A DNA stretch of 64,000 nt, taken from assembly GCA_938039675.1 (NCBI GenBank), contig CALHUI010000006.1, positions 82,099 to 146,098 of the forward strand. The letters run 5' to 3'. A program made the position numbers and the translations under genes. Position 1 is the first letter of the stretch. Every line of letters starts with the position of its first letter. The stretch comes from an uncultured Cytophagales bacterium (GTDB lineage: Bacteria; Bacteroidota; Bacteroidia; Cytophagales; Thermoflexibacteraceae). The notes beneath the pieces are model-generated. The model saw only the letters and a program-made list of their open reading frames with translations, ran no database searches and was not told the DNA's origin. Positions 9,264 to 17,815 of the stretch are shown piece after piece.

Positions 9264-9342
9264 GATAATGTGGTTGGTTGATTGAGCGGGTAGAGTGATA
9301 TAAATGATTCGATGATGTAATGATTTGACAGTGCGAGATTGC

Positions 9343-9876
9343 TCAGTTTGCCTGATGGCGCACAAAGTAATGCCACAAAACAATGCCTGTTGTTACGGCA
9401 ATATTAAATGAATGTTTGGTGCCGAACTGTGGAATTTCCAGTGCAAAGTCTGCCATGTTAACGGCTGCATCGCTTACACCGCTTGCTTCGTTGCCAAAAA
9501 TAAAAGCATAATTAGCTTCTGGTTGTGGAGTAAATTCATGCAGCATGATTTTTTCGTCGGTTTGTTCTACAACGGCCAGTTGAAAACCTTCGCTTTTCAG
9601 ATGTGCCAAGCAGGCTTTCGTATCTGCAAAGTGTTCCCATGCAACGCTTTCCTGCGCGCCGAGTGCTGTTTTGTGAATATCGCGGTTGGGCGGAGTGGCC
9701 GTAATGCCGCACAAGTAGAGTTTATAAATTCCGAAAGCATCTGCCGTTCGGAACACCGAGCCTACATTGAGCGCACTGCGCACATTGTCCAGCACAATAG
9801 CTACGCGGCGATTGGCAAATTGACCATAGGCTGCTGCATCTATCCGCCCCAATTCTTCCATGTTGAGTTTGCGCAT
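9343..9876 (-). CDS. SpoU/TrmH-family RNA 2'-O-methyltransferase
   Basis: Predicted to transfer methyl groups from SAM to ribose 2'-OH in tRNA or rRNA. The 177-residue product has the SPOUT-class motifs: motif 1 VLDNVRSALNVGSVFRTADA, motif 2 FIFGNEASGVSD and motif 3 IPQFGTKHSFNIAVTTGIVLW (N-x-x-x-A). The residues N-R..N-x-G..R-T-A and the GNE-x-x-G box are intact. The target nucleotide cannot be told from sequence alone. The start MRKLNMEELGR at 9874-9876 is preferred; extension upstream gives non-conserved sequence and would begin inside the promoter. A TAACTTTG box at 9979-9986 lies about 100 bases upstream. Confidence 0.88.
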   Translation of the reverse strand: MRKLNMEELGRIDAAAYGQFANRRVAIVLDNVRSALNVGSVFRTADAFGIYKLYLCGITATPPNRDIHKTALGAQESVAWEHFADTKACLAHLKSEGFQLAVVEQTDEKIMLHEFTPQPEANYAFIFGNEASGVSDAAVNMADFALEIPQFGTKHSFNIAVTTGIVLWHYFVRHQAN

Positions 9877-9978
9877 ATTTTTGACTTGTTTAAATGCAGA
9901 TATTGGCAGACTGCACAGATGTAAACAGATAAAGCATCCGTAAGTATCCGTTCGTCCGTATTCCCCGATTAAACGGCG

Positions 9979-9986
9979 CAAAGTTA
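9979..9986 (-). promoter_or_regulatory. -7 promoter box of the SpoU methyltransferase (TAACTTTG)
   Basis: Minus-strand exact match to TAnnTTTG. It stands back to back with the mutT promoter box at 10000-10007, thirteen bases apart, forming a compact divergent promoter. Confidence 0.5.
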
Positions 9987-9999
9987 GGTCAATAATGCC

Positions 10000-10007
10000 G
10001 ACCTTTG
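10000..10007 (+). promoter_or_regulatory. -7 promoter box of the Nudix gene (GACCTTTG)
   Basis: Matches TAnnTTTG except for the first base. It is followed by four bases (CCTC) and then the ATG at 10012, the same spacing as in queA and rsmG. A leaderless transcript is likely. Confidence 0.45.
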
Positions 10008-10011
10008 CCTC

Positions 10012-10428
10012 ATGTCTGCTGTCTTATACGTAACCTGTGCCATTATCGTAGCTAACGGGCGCGTGCTGGCCGCGCGTCGTGCGCTTAACCGTTCGCAGGG
10101 CGGTTTGTGGGAATTCCCCGGTGGCAAAATTCACGAGGGAGAATCTGCTGAGGAGTGTATCCTACGCGAAATCGGGGAGGAACTTGGTGCGGCTGTGCAA
10201 ATCATTACCCGCCTGCCCGATTGTGTATATCATTACCCCGACAAGTCTGTTTGTCTGATTCCTTTTGTCTGCGAACCTGAGCAATATACTGATTTTCAAG
10301 TGATTGAACATGAGGAAATCCGTTGGTGTACCGACGAAGAGCTGCACTTGCTGGAATGGTGCGCCGCTGATATACCCGTATTGGAACAGTACATGGCTTG
10401 GAAAATTGCAGACAAAAAACCGGATTAA
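10012..10428 (+). CDS. mutT: Nudix hydrolase, MutT-like (8-oxo-dGTPase type)
   Basis: Hydrolyses nucleoside diphosphate-linked substrates. The close match to MutT-type proteins suggests sanitation of oxidised dGTP. The 138-residue product carries a complete Nudix box GX5EX7REUXEEXGU at residues 38-60 (G-K-I-H-E-G-E ... R-E-I-G-E-E-L-G). It is preceded by AARRA and GGLWEFPGG, the usual context in MutT, where the W-E-F-P-G-G stretch leads into the box. The C-terminal segment EEIRWCTDEEL is also typical. The ATG at 10012 is fixed by the promoter box four bases upstream. It lies 50 bases before alaS, which has its own promoter box. Confidence 0.88.
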   Translation: MSAVLYVTCAIIVANGRVLAARRALNRSQGGLWEFPGGKIHEGESAEECILREIGEELGAAVQIITRLPDCVYHYPDKSVCLIPFVCEPEQYTDFQVIEHEEIRWCTDEELHLLEWCAADIPVLEQYMAWKIADKKPD

Positions 10429-10432
10429 CCTT

Positions 10433-10440
10433 TATCTTTG
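10433..10440 (+). promoter_or_regulatory. -7 promoter box of alaS (TATCTTTG)
   Basis: Exact match to TAnnTTTG, beginning five bases after the mutT stop and 38 bases before the alaS ATG. It suggests independent transcription of alaS and excludes longer N-terminal extensions. Confidence 0.55.
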
Positions 10441-10478
10441 CCCGTTCAAATGTCTATAGACATATTTCACCTATTAAA

Positions 10479-13145
10479 ATGATGACCTCCAACGAAATAC
10501 GCCGGCAATTCTTAGACTTTTTCACCAAAAAATGCGGCCATGCTTACGTGCACTCTGCACCAATGGTACTGAAAAATGACCCTACCCTGATGTTTTCCAA
10601 CTCAGGTATGGTGCAGTTCAAAGATTATTTTTTGGGCAATCGCATTGCCGAACATAAGCGCGTAGCCAACTCACAAAAATGCTTGCGTGTTTCGGGCAAG
10701 CACAATGACCTGGAAGACGTGGGGCTGGATACTTACCACCACACCATGTTTGAGATGCTGGGCAACTGGTCGTTTGGCGATTATTTCAAAAAAGAAGCCA
10801 TTCAGTGGGCGTGGGAACTGCTGACCGAAGTGTATCGCCTGCCCAAAGACCGACTCTATGTTACCGTTTTTGGCGGCGATGAAAAAGAAGGCCTTAGCCG
10901 CGATGAGGAAGCCCGCGAACTCTGGAAACAACACATTGAAGAATCCCGCATTTTGTACGGCAACAAAAAAGACAACTTCTGGGAAATGGGCGACCAAGGA
11001 CCTTGCGGGCCTTGCTCCGAAATCCATATAGACTTGCGCCCCGACGAGGAACGCGTACAGATTTCAGGTTGCGATTTGGTAAACAAAGACCACCCGCAGG
11101 TAATTGAAATCTGGAATCTGGTATTTATGCAGTTCAATCGCAAAGCAGACGGTAGCCTCGAGCCACTTCCCGATAAGCACGTGGATACAGGCATGGGATT
11201 CGAGCGTCTGGTGCGCGCCATTCAGAACAAAGTTTCTAACTATGACACCGACATTTTCCAACCGATTATCCGCCAATTGGAGGAACAGTCCGGTAAAAAT
11301 TATCATCGAGCCGAACAGGAAAACAGCAAAGCAGCAGTTGCCATGCGCGTAGTTGCCGACCACCTGCGCGCGGTTGTCTTTGCTATTGCCGACGGGCAGT
11401 TGCCCTCTAACAACAAGGCAGGTTATGTTATCCGCCGCATTTTGCGCCGTGCCGTGCGCTACGGATACACGTTTTTGGGATTCCGCCAGCCGTTTATGTG
11501 CTGTCTTGTACCACTCATAGCAGAGCAATTTGCAGGAATTTTCCCCGAAGTAAAAGCACAGTTAGATTTTATTGTCAATGTTGTGCGTGAAGAAGAGGCT
11601 GCTTTTCTCCGCACATTAGAAAATGGCTTGCGTATGCTGGATGATATTATCGCACAGTCTGCAGCCAGTAAACTCATTGACGGCAAAGTAGCATTTGAAT
11701 TGTACGATACCTACGGCTTCCCGCTGGATTTGACGGCGCTGATTGCACGCGAAAACGGCTTGCTGATAGACGAAGCAGGCTTTGACAAAGCCATGCAAGA
11801 GCAAAAAGACCGTTCGCGCAATGCCGCTGCTTCCGAAAAAGGCGATTGGGTCATTCTGGAAGCCTCGGATGAGCCGACGGAATTTGTGGGCTACGAAGCC
11901 GACGAGGCCGAAGCCCGTTTGCTCCGTTACCGCCAGATAATCGACAAAAAAGGTACACAATACCAGATTGTATTAGACCGCACACCGTTCTATGCCGAAA
12001 GCGGCGGACAGGTTGGCGATACAGGTATTTTGGTAGTGCAGGGCGAAAACCCGCGCAAAATTCGCATTGCCGATACTAAAAAGGAAATTGACCAGATTGT
12101 TCATTTTACTTATGATAATCTGCCTGAAATTTTGGCAGGAGTTAAGGGTGTGCCTGTTGTTACGGCACTGATTGACAACAACCGCCGTCGCTTGATTGAA
12201 AGCAATCACACGGCAACTCACTTGATGCACGCTGCCCTGCGCGAGGTGCTCGGTACGCACGTTGTGCAAAAAGGCTCATTGGTAAACGATGAGGTGTTGC
12301 GTTTCGACTTCTCACATTTTGCTAAAATGACCGAATCGGAAATTGCTCAGGTAGAAAAAATTGTCAATGCAAAAATTCGCAAGAATATCCCGTTAGATGA
12401 GCAGCGCAATGTGCCGATTGAAAAGGCCAAAGCAATGGGTGCAATGGCCTTGTTCGGTGAAAAATACGGCGACTTTGTACGCGTGATTACATTTGATAAA
12501 AATTTTAGCGTAGAACTTTGCGGCGGTACACACGTTGCGCAAACAGGTGCTATCGGGCAGTTTAAAATTCTTTCCGAAAGTTCCTCTGCCGCCGGTGTGC
12601 GTCGTATTGAGGCCGTTACGGCAGCCAAGGCGGAGCAAGTTATCAACGAAGAACTCGCCTTGCTCGATGCAATACGTGCGCTGTTAAAAAATCCGAAAGA
12701 TTTGCTCAAATCCGTAGAAAACCTGCTGAACGAGAAGCAATCCTTACAAAAAGAAATTGAACGCCTGCAAAATGAAGCATTGCAAGGCATCAAACAGCAG
12801 TTGCGCACACAAATTACCAATAAAAACGGTGTTCAGTTCCTTGCCGCACAGGTAGAAGTACCCAAGCCTGATGCCCTCAAAACACTGGCATTCCAACTCA
12901 AACAGGAAACGGAATCGTTGTTTGCGGTGCTTACGGCAGCCATTGACAGCAAAGTACATATTGCGGTGATGATAGCCGACGAGTTGGTAAAAGAGCATAA
13001 CTGGAATGCCTCCCAAATTGTGAAAGACCTTGCCAAGTTGGTAGAAGGCGGCGGCGGCGGTCAGCCTTTCTTTGCCACAGCCGCAGGAAAAAATACGGCA
13101 CAACTGAAGGCTGTGCTTTCGGCTGCTGAACAGATTTTGGCGTAG
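10479..13145 (+). CDS. alaS: Alanyl-tRNA synthetase
   Basis: Charges tRNA-Ala in the cytoplasm. The 888-residue length is normal for the family. Class II motifs are present: FSNSGMVQFKD, HHTMFEMLGNWSFGDYFK, CGPCSEIH and GFERL. The editing domain has the zinc/active-site motif HTATH near residue 577 and the matching CGGTH near residue 681. A C-terminal coiled coil and a glycine-rich DHHA1 domain (VEGGGGGQPFFATAAG) complete it. Two ATGs at 10479 and 10482 are equally possible starts (MMTSNEIRRQF). A hairpin ending in T-rich sequence follows at 13204. Confidence 0.98.
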   Translation: MMTSNEIRRQFLDFFTKKCGHAYVHSAPMVLKNDPTLMFSNSGMVQFKDYFLGNRIAEHKRVANSQKCLRVSGKHNDLEDVGLDTYHHTMFEMLGNWSFGDYFKKEAIQWAWELLTEVYRLPKDRLYVTVFGGDEKEGLSRDEEARELWKQHIEESRILYGNKKDNFWEMGDQGPCGPCSEIHIDLRPDEERVQISGCDLVNKDHPQVIEIWNLVFMQFNRKADGSLEPLPDKHVDTGMGFERLVRAIQNKVSNYDTDIFQPIIRQLEEQSGKNYHRAEQENSKAAVAMRVVADHLRAVVFAIADGQLPSNNKAGYVIRRILRRAVRYGYTFLGFRQPFMCCLVPLIAEQFAGIFPEVKAQLDFIVNVVREEEAAFLRTLENGLRMLDDIIAQSAASKLIDGKVAFELYDTYGFPLDLTALIARENGLLIDEAGFDKAMQEQKDRSRNAAASEKGDWVILEASDEPTEFVGYEADEAEARLLRYRQIIDKKGTQYQIVLDRTPFYAESGGQVGDTGILVVQGENPRKIRIADTKKEIDQIVHFTYDNLPEILAGVKGVPVVTALIDNNRRRLIESNHTATHLMHAALREVLGTHVVQKGSLVNDEVLRFDFSHFAKMTESEIAQVEKIVNAKIRKNIPLDEQRNVPIEKAKAMGAMALFGEKYGDFVRVITFDKNFSVELCGGTHVAQTGAIGQFKILSESSSAAGVRRIEAVTAAKAEQVINEELALLDAIRALLKNPKDLLKSVENLLNEKQSLQKEIERLQNEALQGIKQQLRTQITNKNGVQFLAAQVEVPKPDALKTLAFQLKQETESLFAVLTAAIDSKVHIAVMIADELVKEHNWNASQIVKDLAKLVEGGGGGQPFFATAAGKNTAQLKAVLSAAEQILA

Positions 13146-13203
13146 ATACTTAGTTGCACTACCTTCTGACTCGTAGAGTATTTGCAGAAAATACATACGC
13201 CGT

Positions 13204-13240
13204 AAGGACACAAGCATTTGGGTCTTATGTCCTTTATTTT
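13204..13240 (+). terminator. Likely terminator of alaS
   Basis: AAGGACA (13204-13210) pairs with TGTCCTT (13229-13235) and is followed by TATTTTATT. The loop is long, so the call is moderate. Confidence 0.45.
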
Positions 13241-13296
13241 ATTGACAAAGAATGCTTTCCTTTTTGGTAAGGCCAACAACAGCCTTAGGTAACGAA

Positions 13297-13330
13297 AAAA
13301 GCCTGTGAATATTGGCATCCACAGGCTTTT
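13297..13330 (-). terminator. Terminator of the sufC-sufD operon
   Basis: Perfect 11-base stem AAAAGCCTGTG / CACAGGCTTTT. On the minus strand it is followed by a run of T, so it terminates leftward transcription from sufD; it may also act weakly on alaS. Confidence 0.75.
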
Positions 13331-13346
13331 AATTGACGACAAAATT

Positions 13347-14651
13347 TTAAATATCCATTTTTAACCGCGCGGCAATAATTTTTTCAACATACTCGCGGAC
13401 GCTTTTTACTTGTATGCGCTCCAACACATCTTCGGCAAAAGCCAACATGAGCAGGGCGCGGGCAGTTTCTTCGTTGATACCGCGGGTGCACAGGTAGAAC
13501 AGCAACTCCTCGTCTAATGCACCTACTGTGCAGCCATGCGAACATTTTACGTCATCCGCCCAAATTTCCAATTGCGGTTTAGTGTCCACGTTGGCATCGG
13601 GTGAAAGCAGAATGTTTTTGTTAGACTGGAACGCATTGGTTTTTTGTGCATCTTGACGGACAAATATTTTGCCGTTGAATACTGCATGCGATTTGCCGTC
13701 CAGCAAACCTTTGTAGAGTTCGTTGCTGTGCGAATGTGGTTGGCGGTGGTCGGCTACGGTGTGGTTATCTACGACTGTGTTGCCGTCCAGTACGTACAAA
13801 CCGTTCATAAAGGCTTCGCAATTTTGCCCGTCAATGGCAATGTGCAAGTTATTGCGCACAATTTCGCCGCTGAGCGAAACGGTTGTGTTGGCATAGTAGC
13901 TGTCTTGCAACTGCCAAGTTTGCGTAAAGCCGATGTGAGAAGAAGTGTTGGCTTCGTTCTGAATTTTATAGTGGTCAAAACGGGCGTTGCCGCCTACAAA
14001 CACCTCTGTTACCATGTTGGTCAGGCTGTGGTTGGCCTGTTCGGTGCTGTTGTAATGCTCTACAAGGGTCAGTTGGGCGCTTGTGCCTACTACAAACAAG
14101 TTGCGGGTTTGTACCAACACGTCGCCGGCTTCTGCCGAGGCGATGTAATGCAAGATGACGGGGGCTTCCACCGTTTTGTTGTTTGGAACGTAAATAAAAG
14201 CACCTTCTGCATCGGCAGCCGTATTGAGAGCAGCAAAAATATGGTGCTCGTCGTTGGCATACTTGCCGAAGTGCTTGCCGAACTCAGCGGCGTATTTGCT
14301 CTTAGCTTCGCTGAGGTTGCTGATTTTCAGGTCTGACTCGGGAGTGACCACACGGGAAAGTGCCGGTATGTAAACACCGTTTACAAACACCAACACATTG
14401 GCGTTTTGCTCGTCGTAAGCCTCAACGAAAGGTTTGGCAATTGCAGCAGCTATATTGCTTGCATTGCCATTGGCAAACGTATAGGCGCGCGAAGCAATGT
14501 TTTTCAGATTGAGATATTTCCACTCTTCGTTTTTCGTAGTGGGAATGTCCAACGAGCGAAAAAGTTCGGCAGCGTGCTTTTGTATATCGGATTGCGGCGG
14601 TTTGGCTTCCAAATAAGCCAGTGCCAGCGATTTTAAATGAGTTTTTCCCAT
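13347..14651 (-). CDS. sufD: Fe-S cluster assembly protein SufD
   Basis: Scaffold subunit of the SufBCD complex that builds Fe-S clusters in the cytoplasm. The product has 434 residues. The N terminus (AAELFRSLDIPTTKNEEWKYLNLKNI) carries the conserved helix with P-T-x-K-x-E-x-W-K-Y. The central beta-helix contains HYNSTEQANHSLTNMVTE and the C terminus contains DDVKCSHGCTVGALDEE, the SufD hallmark with its conserved C-x-H-G-x-x-x-G, followed by LCTRGI and RALLMLAFAEDVL. It lies 16 bases downstream of sufC, so the two are co-transcribed. A strong terminator follows. Confidence 0.96.
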   Translation of the reverse strand: MGKTHLKSLALAYLEAKPPQSDIQKHAAELFRSLDIPTTKNEEWKYLNLKNIASRAYTFANGNASNIAAAIAKPFVEAYDEQNANVLVFVNGVYIPALSRVVTPESDLKISNLSEAKSKYAAEFGKHFGKYANDEHHIFAALNTAADAEGAFIYVPNNKTVEAPVILHYIASAEAGDVLVQTRNLFVVGTSAQLTLVEHYNSTEQANHSLTNMVTEVFVGGNARFDHYKIQNEANTSSHIGFTQTWQLQDSYYANTTVSLSGEIVRNNLHIAIDGQNCEAFMNGLYVLDGNTVVDNHTVADHRQPHSHSNELYKGLLDGKSHAVFNGKIFVRQDAQKTNAFQSNKNILLSPDANVDTKPQLEIWADDVKCSHGCTVGALDEELLFYLCTRGINEETARALLMLAFAEDVLERIQVKSVREYVEKIIAARLKMDI

Positions 14652-14667
14652 TCCTCAAACAGACATT

Positions 14668-15450
14668 TTAAGGGTTTACGGTAGCTGATGAGGCGTTTTC
14701 GGTTTCTACTTCTGCCTTAATCCAGTCGTAGCCTTTTTCTTCCAACTCAAGCGCCAACTCTTTGGTGCCCGAACGCACGATGCGGCCTTTGTAGAGTACG
14801 TGCACATAATCGGGAACGATATAATCCAGCAGGCGCTGATAGTGCGTGATAACCAAAATGCCGTTGTCTTTGTTGCGCAGCGTATTTACGCCGTTGGCAA
14901 CAATGCGCAGCGCGTCAATGTCCAGCCCTGAATCGGTTTCGTCTAAGATTGCTAACTTAGGCTCCAGCACTGCCATTTGGAAAATTTCGTTGCGCTTTTT
15001 CTCACCGCCCGAAAAGCCTTCGTTTAGTGAACGATTAAGCAGTGCTTGGTCCATATTTACGAGTTTCATTTTCTCTTTAATCAGTTTGAGAAAATGAACG
15101 GCATCCAAAGGTTCTTCGCCGCGGTATTTGCGCACCGAATTAACGGCGGCTTTTAAAAAGTTGGTATTACTTACGCCGGGAATTTCTACCGGATATTGGA
15201 AGGCCAGAAAAAGCCCTTCACCCGCGCGCTCTTCGGGGGCAAGTTCTAACAGGTTTTTGCCGTTGAATTCCACTTCGCCGCCTGTTACTTCGTAGTCTTC
15301 CCGACCTGCCAGCACAGATGCTAAGGTGCTCTTGCCCGAACCGTTAGGCCCCATGATGGCATGCACTTCGCCGGGTTTGATTTCCAGATTAATTCCTTTT
15401 AATATTTGCTTATCGCCAATGGCAGCCTGCAAATTTTTGATAGATAGCAT
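14668..15450 (-). CDS. sufC: Fe-S cluster assembly ATPase SufC
   Basis: ATPase of the SufBCD complex. The 260-residue product has Walker [10 protein letters not shown] at residues 34-42, the Q-loop segment [13 protein letters not shown] typical of SufC, the signature SGGEKKRNE near residue 150, Walker [13 protein letters not shown] near residue 170 and the H-loop [11 protein letters not shown]. It is first in its operon. A GAACTTTG box lies about 45 bases upstream and the next gene is divergent. sufB, which commonly precedes sufC, is not adjacent; sufS is also absent from this window. Confidence 0.97.
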   Translation of the reverse strand: MLSIKNLQAAIGDKQILKGINLEIKPGEVHAIMGPNGSGKSTLASVLAGREDYEVTGGEVEFNGKNLLELAPEERAGEGLFLAFQYPVEIPGVSNTNFLKAAVNSVRKYRGEEPLDAVHFLKLIKEKMKLVNMDQALLNRSLNEGFSGGEKKRNEIFQMAVLEPKLAILDETDSGLDIDALRIVANGVNTLRNKDNGILVITHYQRLLDYIVPDYVHVLYKGRIVRSGTKELALELEEKGYDWIKAEVETENASSATVNP

Positions 15451-15494
15451 ATCTTTAAGCCGATTAATTACGTTAATAAAAGAAAACGGGTCTG

Positions 15495-15502
15495 CAAAGT
15501 TC
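15495..15502 (-). promoter_or_regulatory. -7-like promoter box of sufC (GAACTTTG)
   Basis: Minus-strand sequence matching TAnnTTTG at all fixed positions but the first. It is correctly placed upstream of sufC. Confidence 0.35.
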
Positions 15503-15644
15503 TCAATTATTTAGAATAGTTTTAAACAAACTGTCGGATTTTTTATAGCATACCCAATATTTACCCCGCCTTTGCAACGCAACTGATGTTTTAAACGTCT
15601 GTTCTTCATGCGTATTACACTTTTCCAATTTAAATTCAACTGCT

Positions 15645-17693
15645 ATGGTAGTCAAGTATGGCTTTGTTGTTTTATTGGGCATACTTTTTTGTGTAAGTAT
15701 GTCTGCAAATGCACAGGAAGATAAAAAAGAAAAAAGACGCAATGGGCGGCGCAAAGACCCTAAGGAAACTACGCTGAAAGGGCAGGAATTTAATTTGGAA
15801 GATACCGTTTTATTTTACGACGAAAACGAAATCAGTTTTCGCAATATCAACAAAGTTGCATTTTATTACAACGAGCGGCAAATAAATCTGATTAATAAGT
15901 ACCAAAAAGAAAAACAGTGGGATAATTTGTTTAGAAGCCTGTTGAGTTATATCTCGCGCTTCGGGGCAGGCAATTTCATTGACCCTTCGAGTATGGATAT
16001 GTTGTGGCAGTTGGCGCGTGTGTCGGGGCAATTGGGCAAAACCCAGATTATCCGGGAGGCATTTCAACTTATCATTAAGCATTACAGAGGAGATTTGAGA
16101 AGTGCTTGGCAGCGTTATGACAGCCTGTCGCGCTTTGATAAGCCCCGCTACGTGAGTTTAGACCAATACTACCAAATGTTGGAATTGCGCAAGCACATTG
16201 ACACATTGCGCCCGCCTCACGGTGTGCTTACGAACATAGGCAATGCTGTCAATTCCAAATTTGAAGACTACGGCGTAACTGTTTCCCGCGACGGAAAAAC
16301 ACTGATTTTCACCTCTAAACGCAATCGCACGCCGGGTACTAACCGCCTGAACCAGACCTATAACGAAGACCTCTACGTGACCGAGCGCATCGGTGATGAC
16401 ACCACGCAGTGGCAGGATGCCTTGCCTTTTGCCGATATTAATTCCAATTACAACGAAGGTTCGCCTTGTTTGAGTGCAAAAGGTGATTTTATTATTTTCT
16501 CCCGCTGCGAAGCACCGGACGGTAAAGGTAACTGCGACTTATACATCAGCTATCGGGTTGATGGACGCTATTGGTCAGAGCCCGAAAATTTGGGCATTGT
16601 AAACAGTACTGCATGGGACTCACACCCCAGCCTGTCTGTTACGGAGGATACGCTGTTTTTCTCTTCCGACCGCGCAGGCGGTTTTGGCGGGGCCGATTTG
16701 TATTTTTCCGTGCGCAAGCCCGATGGACAATGGGGAGAGGCCCAAAATCTTGGCCCGGTAATTAATACACAGAAAAATGAAGTCAGTCCGTTTATTCATC
16801 ATAAGTACAATGTGCTTTACTTCAGTTCCGACGGGCAGTTGGTCAATTATGGCGATTTTGACATATTTAAAAGCTACAATATTCGCGGCAGATGGACAGA
16901 GCCTAAAAATCTCGGCCCTTTGGTAAACAGCAAAGGCCGCGAGTTTTACTTTGCCATAGATGAACAGTCGGACAAGCTGTTTTTTGCCAAAGCCGAAGAA
17001 GACAACCCGCGCAATTTAGATATTTATTCCTATCCTATGCCGATGGAGGCTAAACCCAATGCCGTTGTTCGCTTTACGGGGAAAGTCCGCGAAATAACCA
17101 CCGGTGAAATTTTTAAAGGCATTGTATCTATTATAGACCTGAGCGACGGGGTAGAAGTTATGCCGCGCTATCTGTCCGAAGAGGGGATATTTGAGTTCGA
17201 GCTCATCAACAACAAGCGCTACATGCTCATTGTGCAAGGCGAAAACTTCTTTCGCTTAGAGGAAGTATTTCTTCTGCAAGGCGATACGGAAAAGAACGTA
17301 GCTGTAAAAAGCATCGAAAATGTTCGGTTTGAATCTATTGAATTTGCGGAAGGCAGTGCGCAGATTCTGCCGACTATGGAAAACGACCTTCACCTGGTAA
17401 TCAACTTCTTGGTTGATTACCCCGAATTTCAATTGAAAATATCGGGACATACCGACAGCTCCGGCGATGCTGCCAGCAATTTGAAACTGTCGCAGCGCAG
17501 AGCGGATGCCATCAAGAAATACTTGGTTAATTACGGACAAATCAATCCCGAACGTATTCAAGCCGTCGGCTATGGCAGTAGCCAACCTATTATCTACCCC
17601 GAAAAAACACCGGAGCACAAGAAAATCAACCGCCGAGTCGAGTTTAAAATCTACAAGGGTAATGAATTGGCAGAAGACGATGATAACAAGTAA
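15645..17693 (+). CDS. OmpA-family protein with PorE-like architecture (TPR-like, PD40 propeller, CRD, OmpA)
   Basis: An exported outer-membrane-associated protein of 682 residues. In order it has a signal peptide (about 1-24, ending SANAQ), a helical TPR-like region (about 70-170) and WD40-like PD40 repeats with S-x-D-G-K-x-L-x-F-x-S and FFSSDRAGGFGGADLYFS (about 195-460). A carboxypeptidase-regulatory domain follows (FTGKVREITTGE, about 475), and then a C-terminal OmpA peptidoglycan-binding domain with SGHTDSSGD, NLKLSQRRADAIKKYL and NRRVEF. This is the domain order of PorE, a component of type IX secretion. PorE is a lipoprotein, and no convincing lipobox is seen here, so the assignment is structural only. 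It is monocistronic and divergent from sufC. Confidence 0.85.
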   Translation: MVVKYGFVVLLGILFCVSMSANAQEDKKEKRRNGRRKDPKETTLKGQEFNLEDTVLFYDENEISFRNINKVAFYYNERQINLINKYQKEKQWDNLFRSLLSYISRFGAGNFIDPSSMDMLWQLARVSGQLGKTQIIREAFQLIIKHYRGDLRSAWQRYDSLSRFDKPRYVSLDQYYQMLELRKHIDTLRPPHGVLTNIGNAVNSKFEDYGVTVSRDGKTLIFTSKRNRTPGTNRLNQTYNEDLYVTERIGDDTTQWQDALPFADINSNYNEGSPCLSAKGDFIIFSRCEAPDGKGNCDLYISYRVDGRYWSEPENLGIVNSTAWDSHPSLSVTEDTLFFSSDRAGGFGGADLYFSVRKPDGQWGEAQNLGPVINTQKNEVSPFIHHKYNVLYFSSDGQLVNYGDFDIFKSYNIRGRWTEPKNLGPLVNSKGREFYFAIDEQSDKLFFAKAEEDNPRNLDIYSYPMPMEAKPNAVVRFTGKVREITTGEIFKGIVSIIDLSDGVEVMPRYLSEEGIFEFELINNKRYMLIVQGENFFRLEEVFLLQGDTEKNVAVKSIENVRFESIEFAEGSAQILPTMENDLHLVINFLVDYPEFQLKISGHTDSSGDAASNLKLSQRRADAIKKYLVNYGQINPERIQAVGYGSSQPIIYPEKTPEHKKINRRVEFKIYKGNELAEDDDNK

Positions 17694-17722
17694 GTCGGCA
17701 CAGGGCTTGCAACATAATTCTT

Positions 17723-17730
17723 TACCTTTG
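17723..17730 (+). promoter_or_regulatory. -7 promoter box of lon (TACCTTTG)
   Basis: Exact match to TAnnTTTG, 85 bases upstream of the lon ATG. It implies a 5' leader of about 80 bases. Confidence 0.5.
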
Positions 17731-17815
17731 TAAAAAAGGGATTCCGCTGTATTGTCTGCATCAAGTACGATGCAAAAATGACAATTTGGCATCTTTATCA
17801 TCATTTGACAACATT

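Noticed and set aside
17777..17815. A small upstream open frame beginning ATG ACA ATT TGG before lon.
   Set aside because: It overlaps the lon start in another frame and shows no leader-peptide pattern or paired hairpins; a chance ATG is likely.
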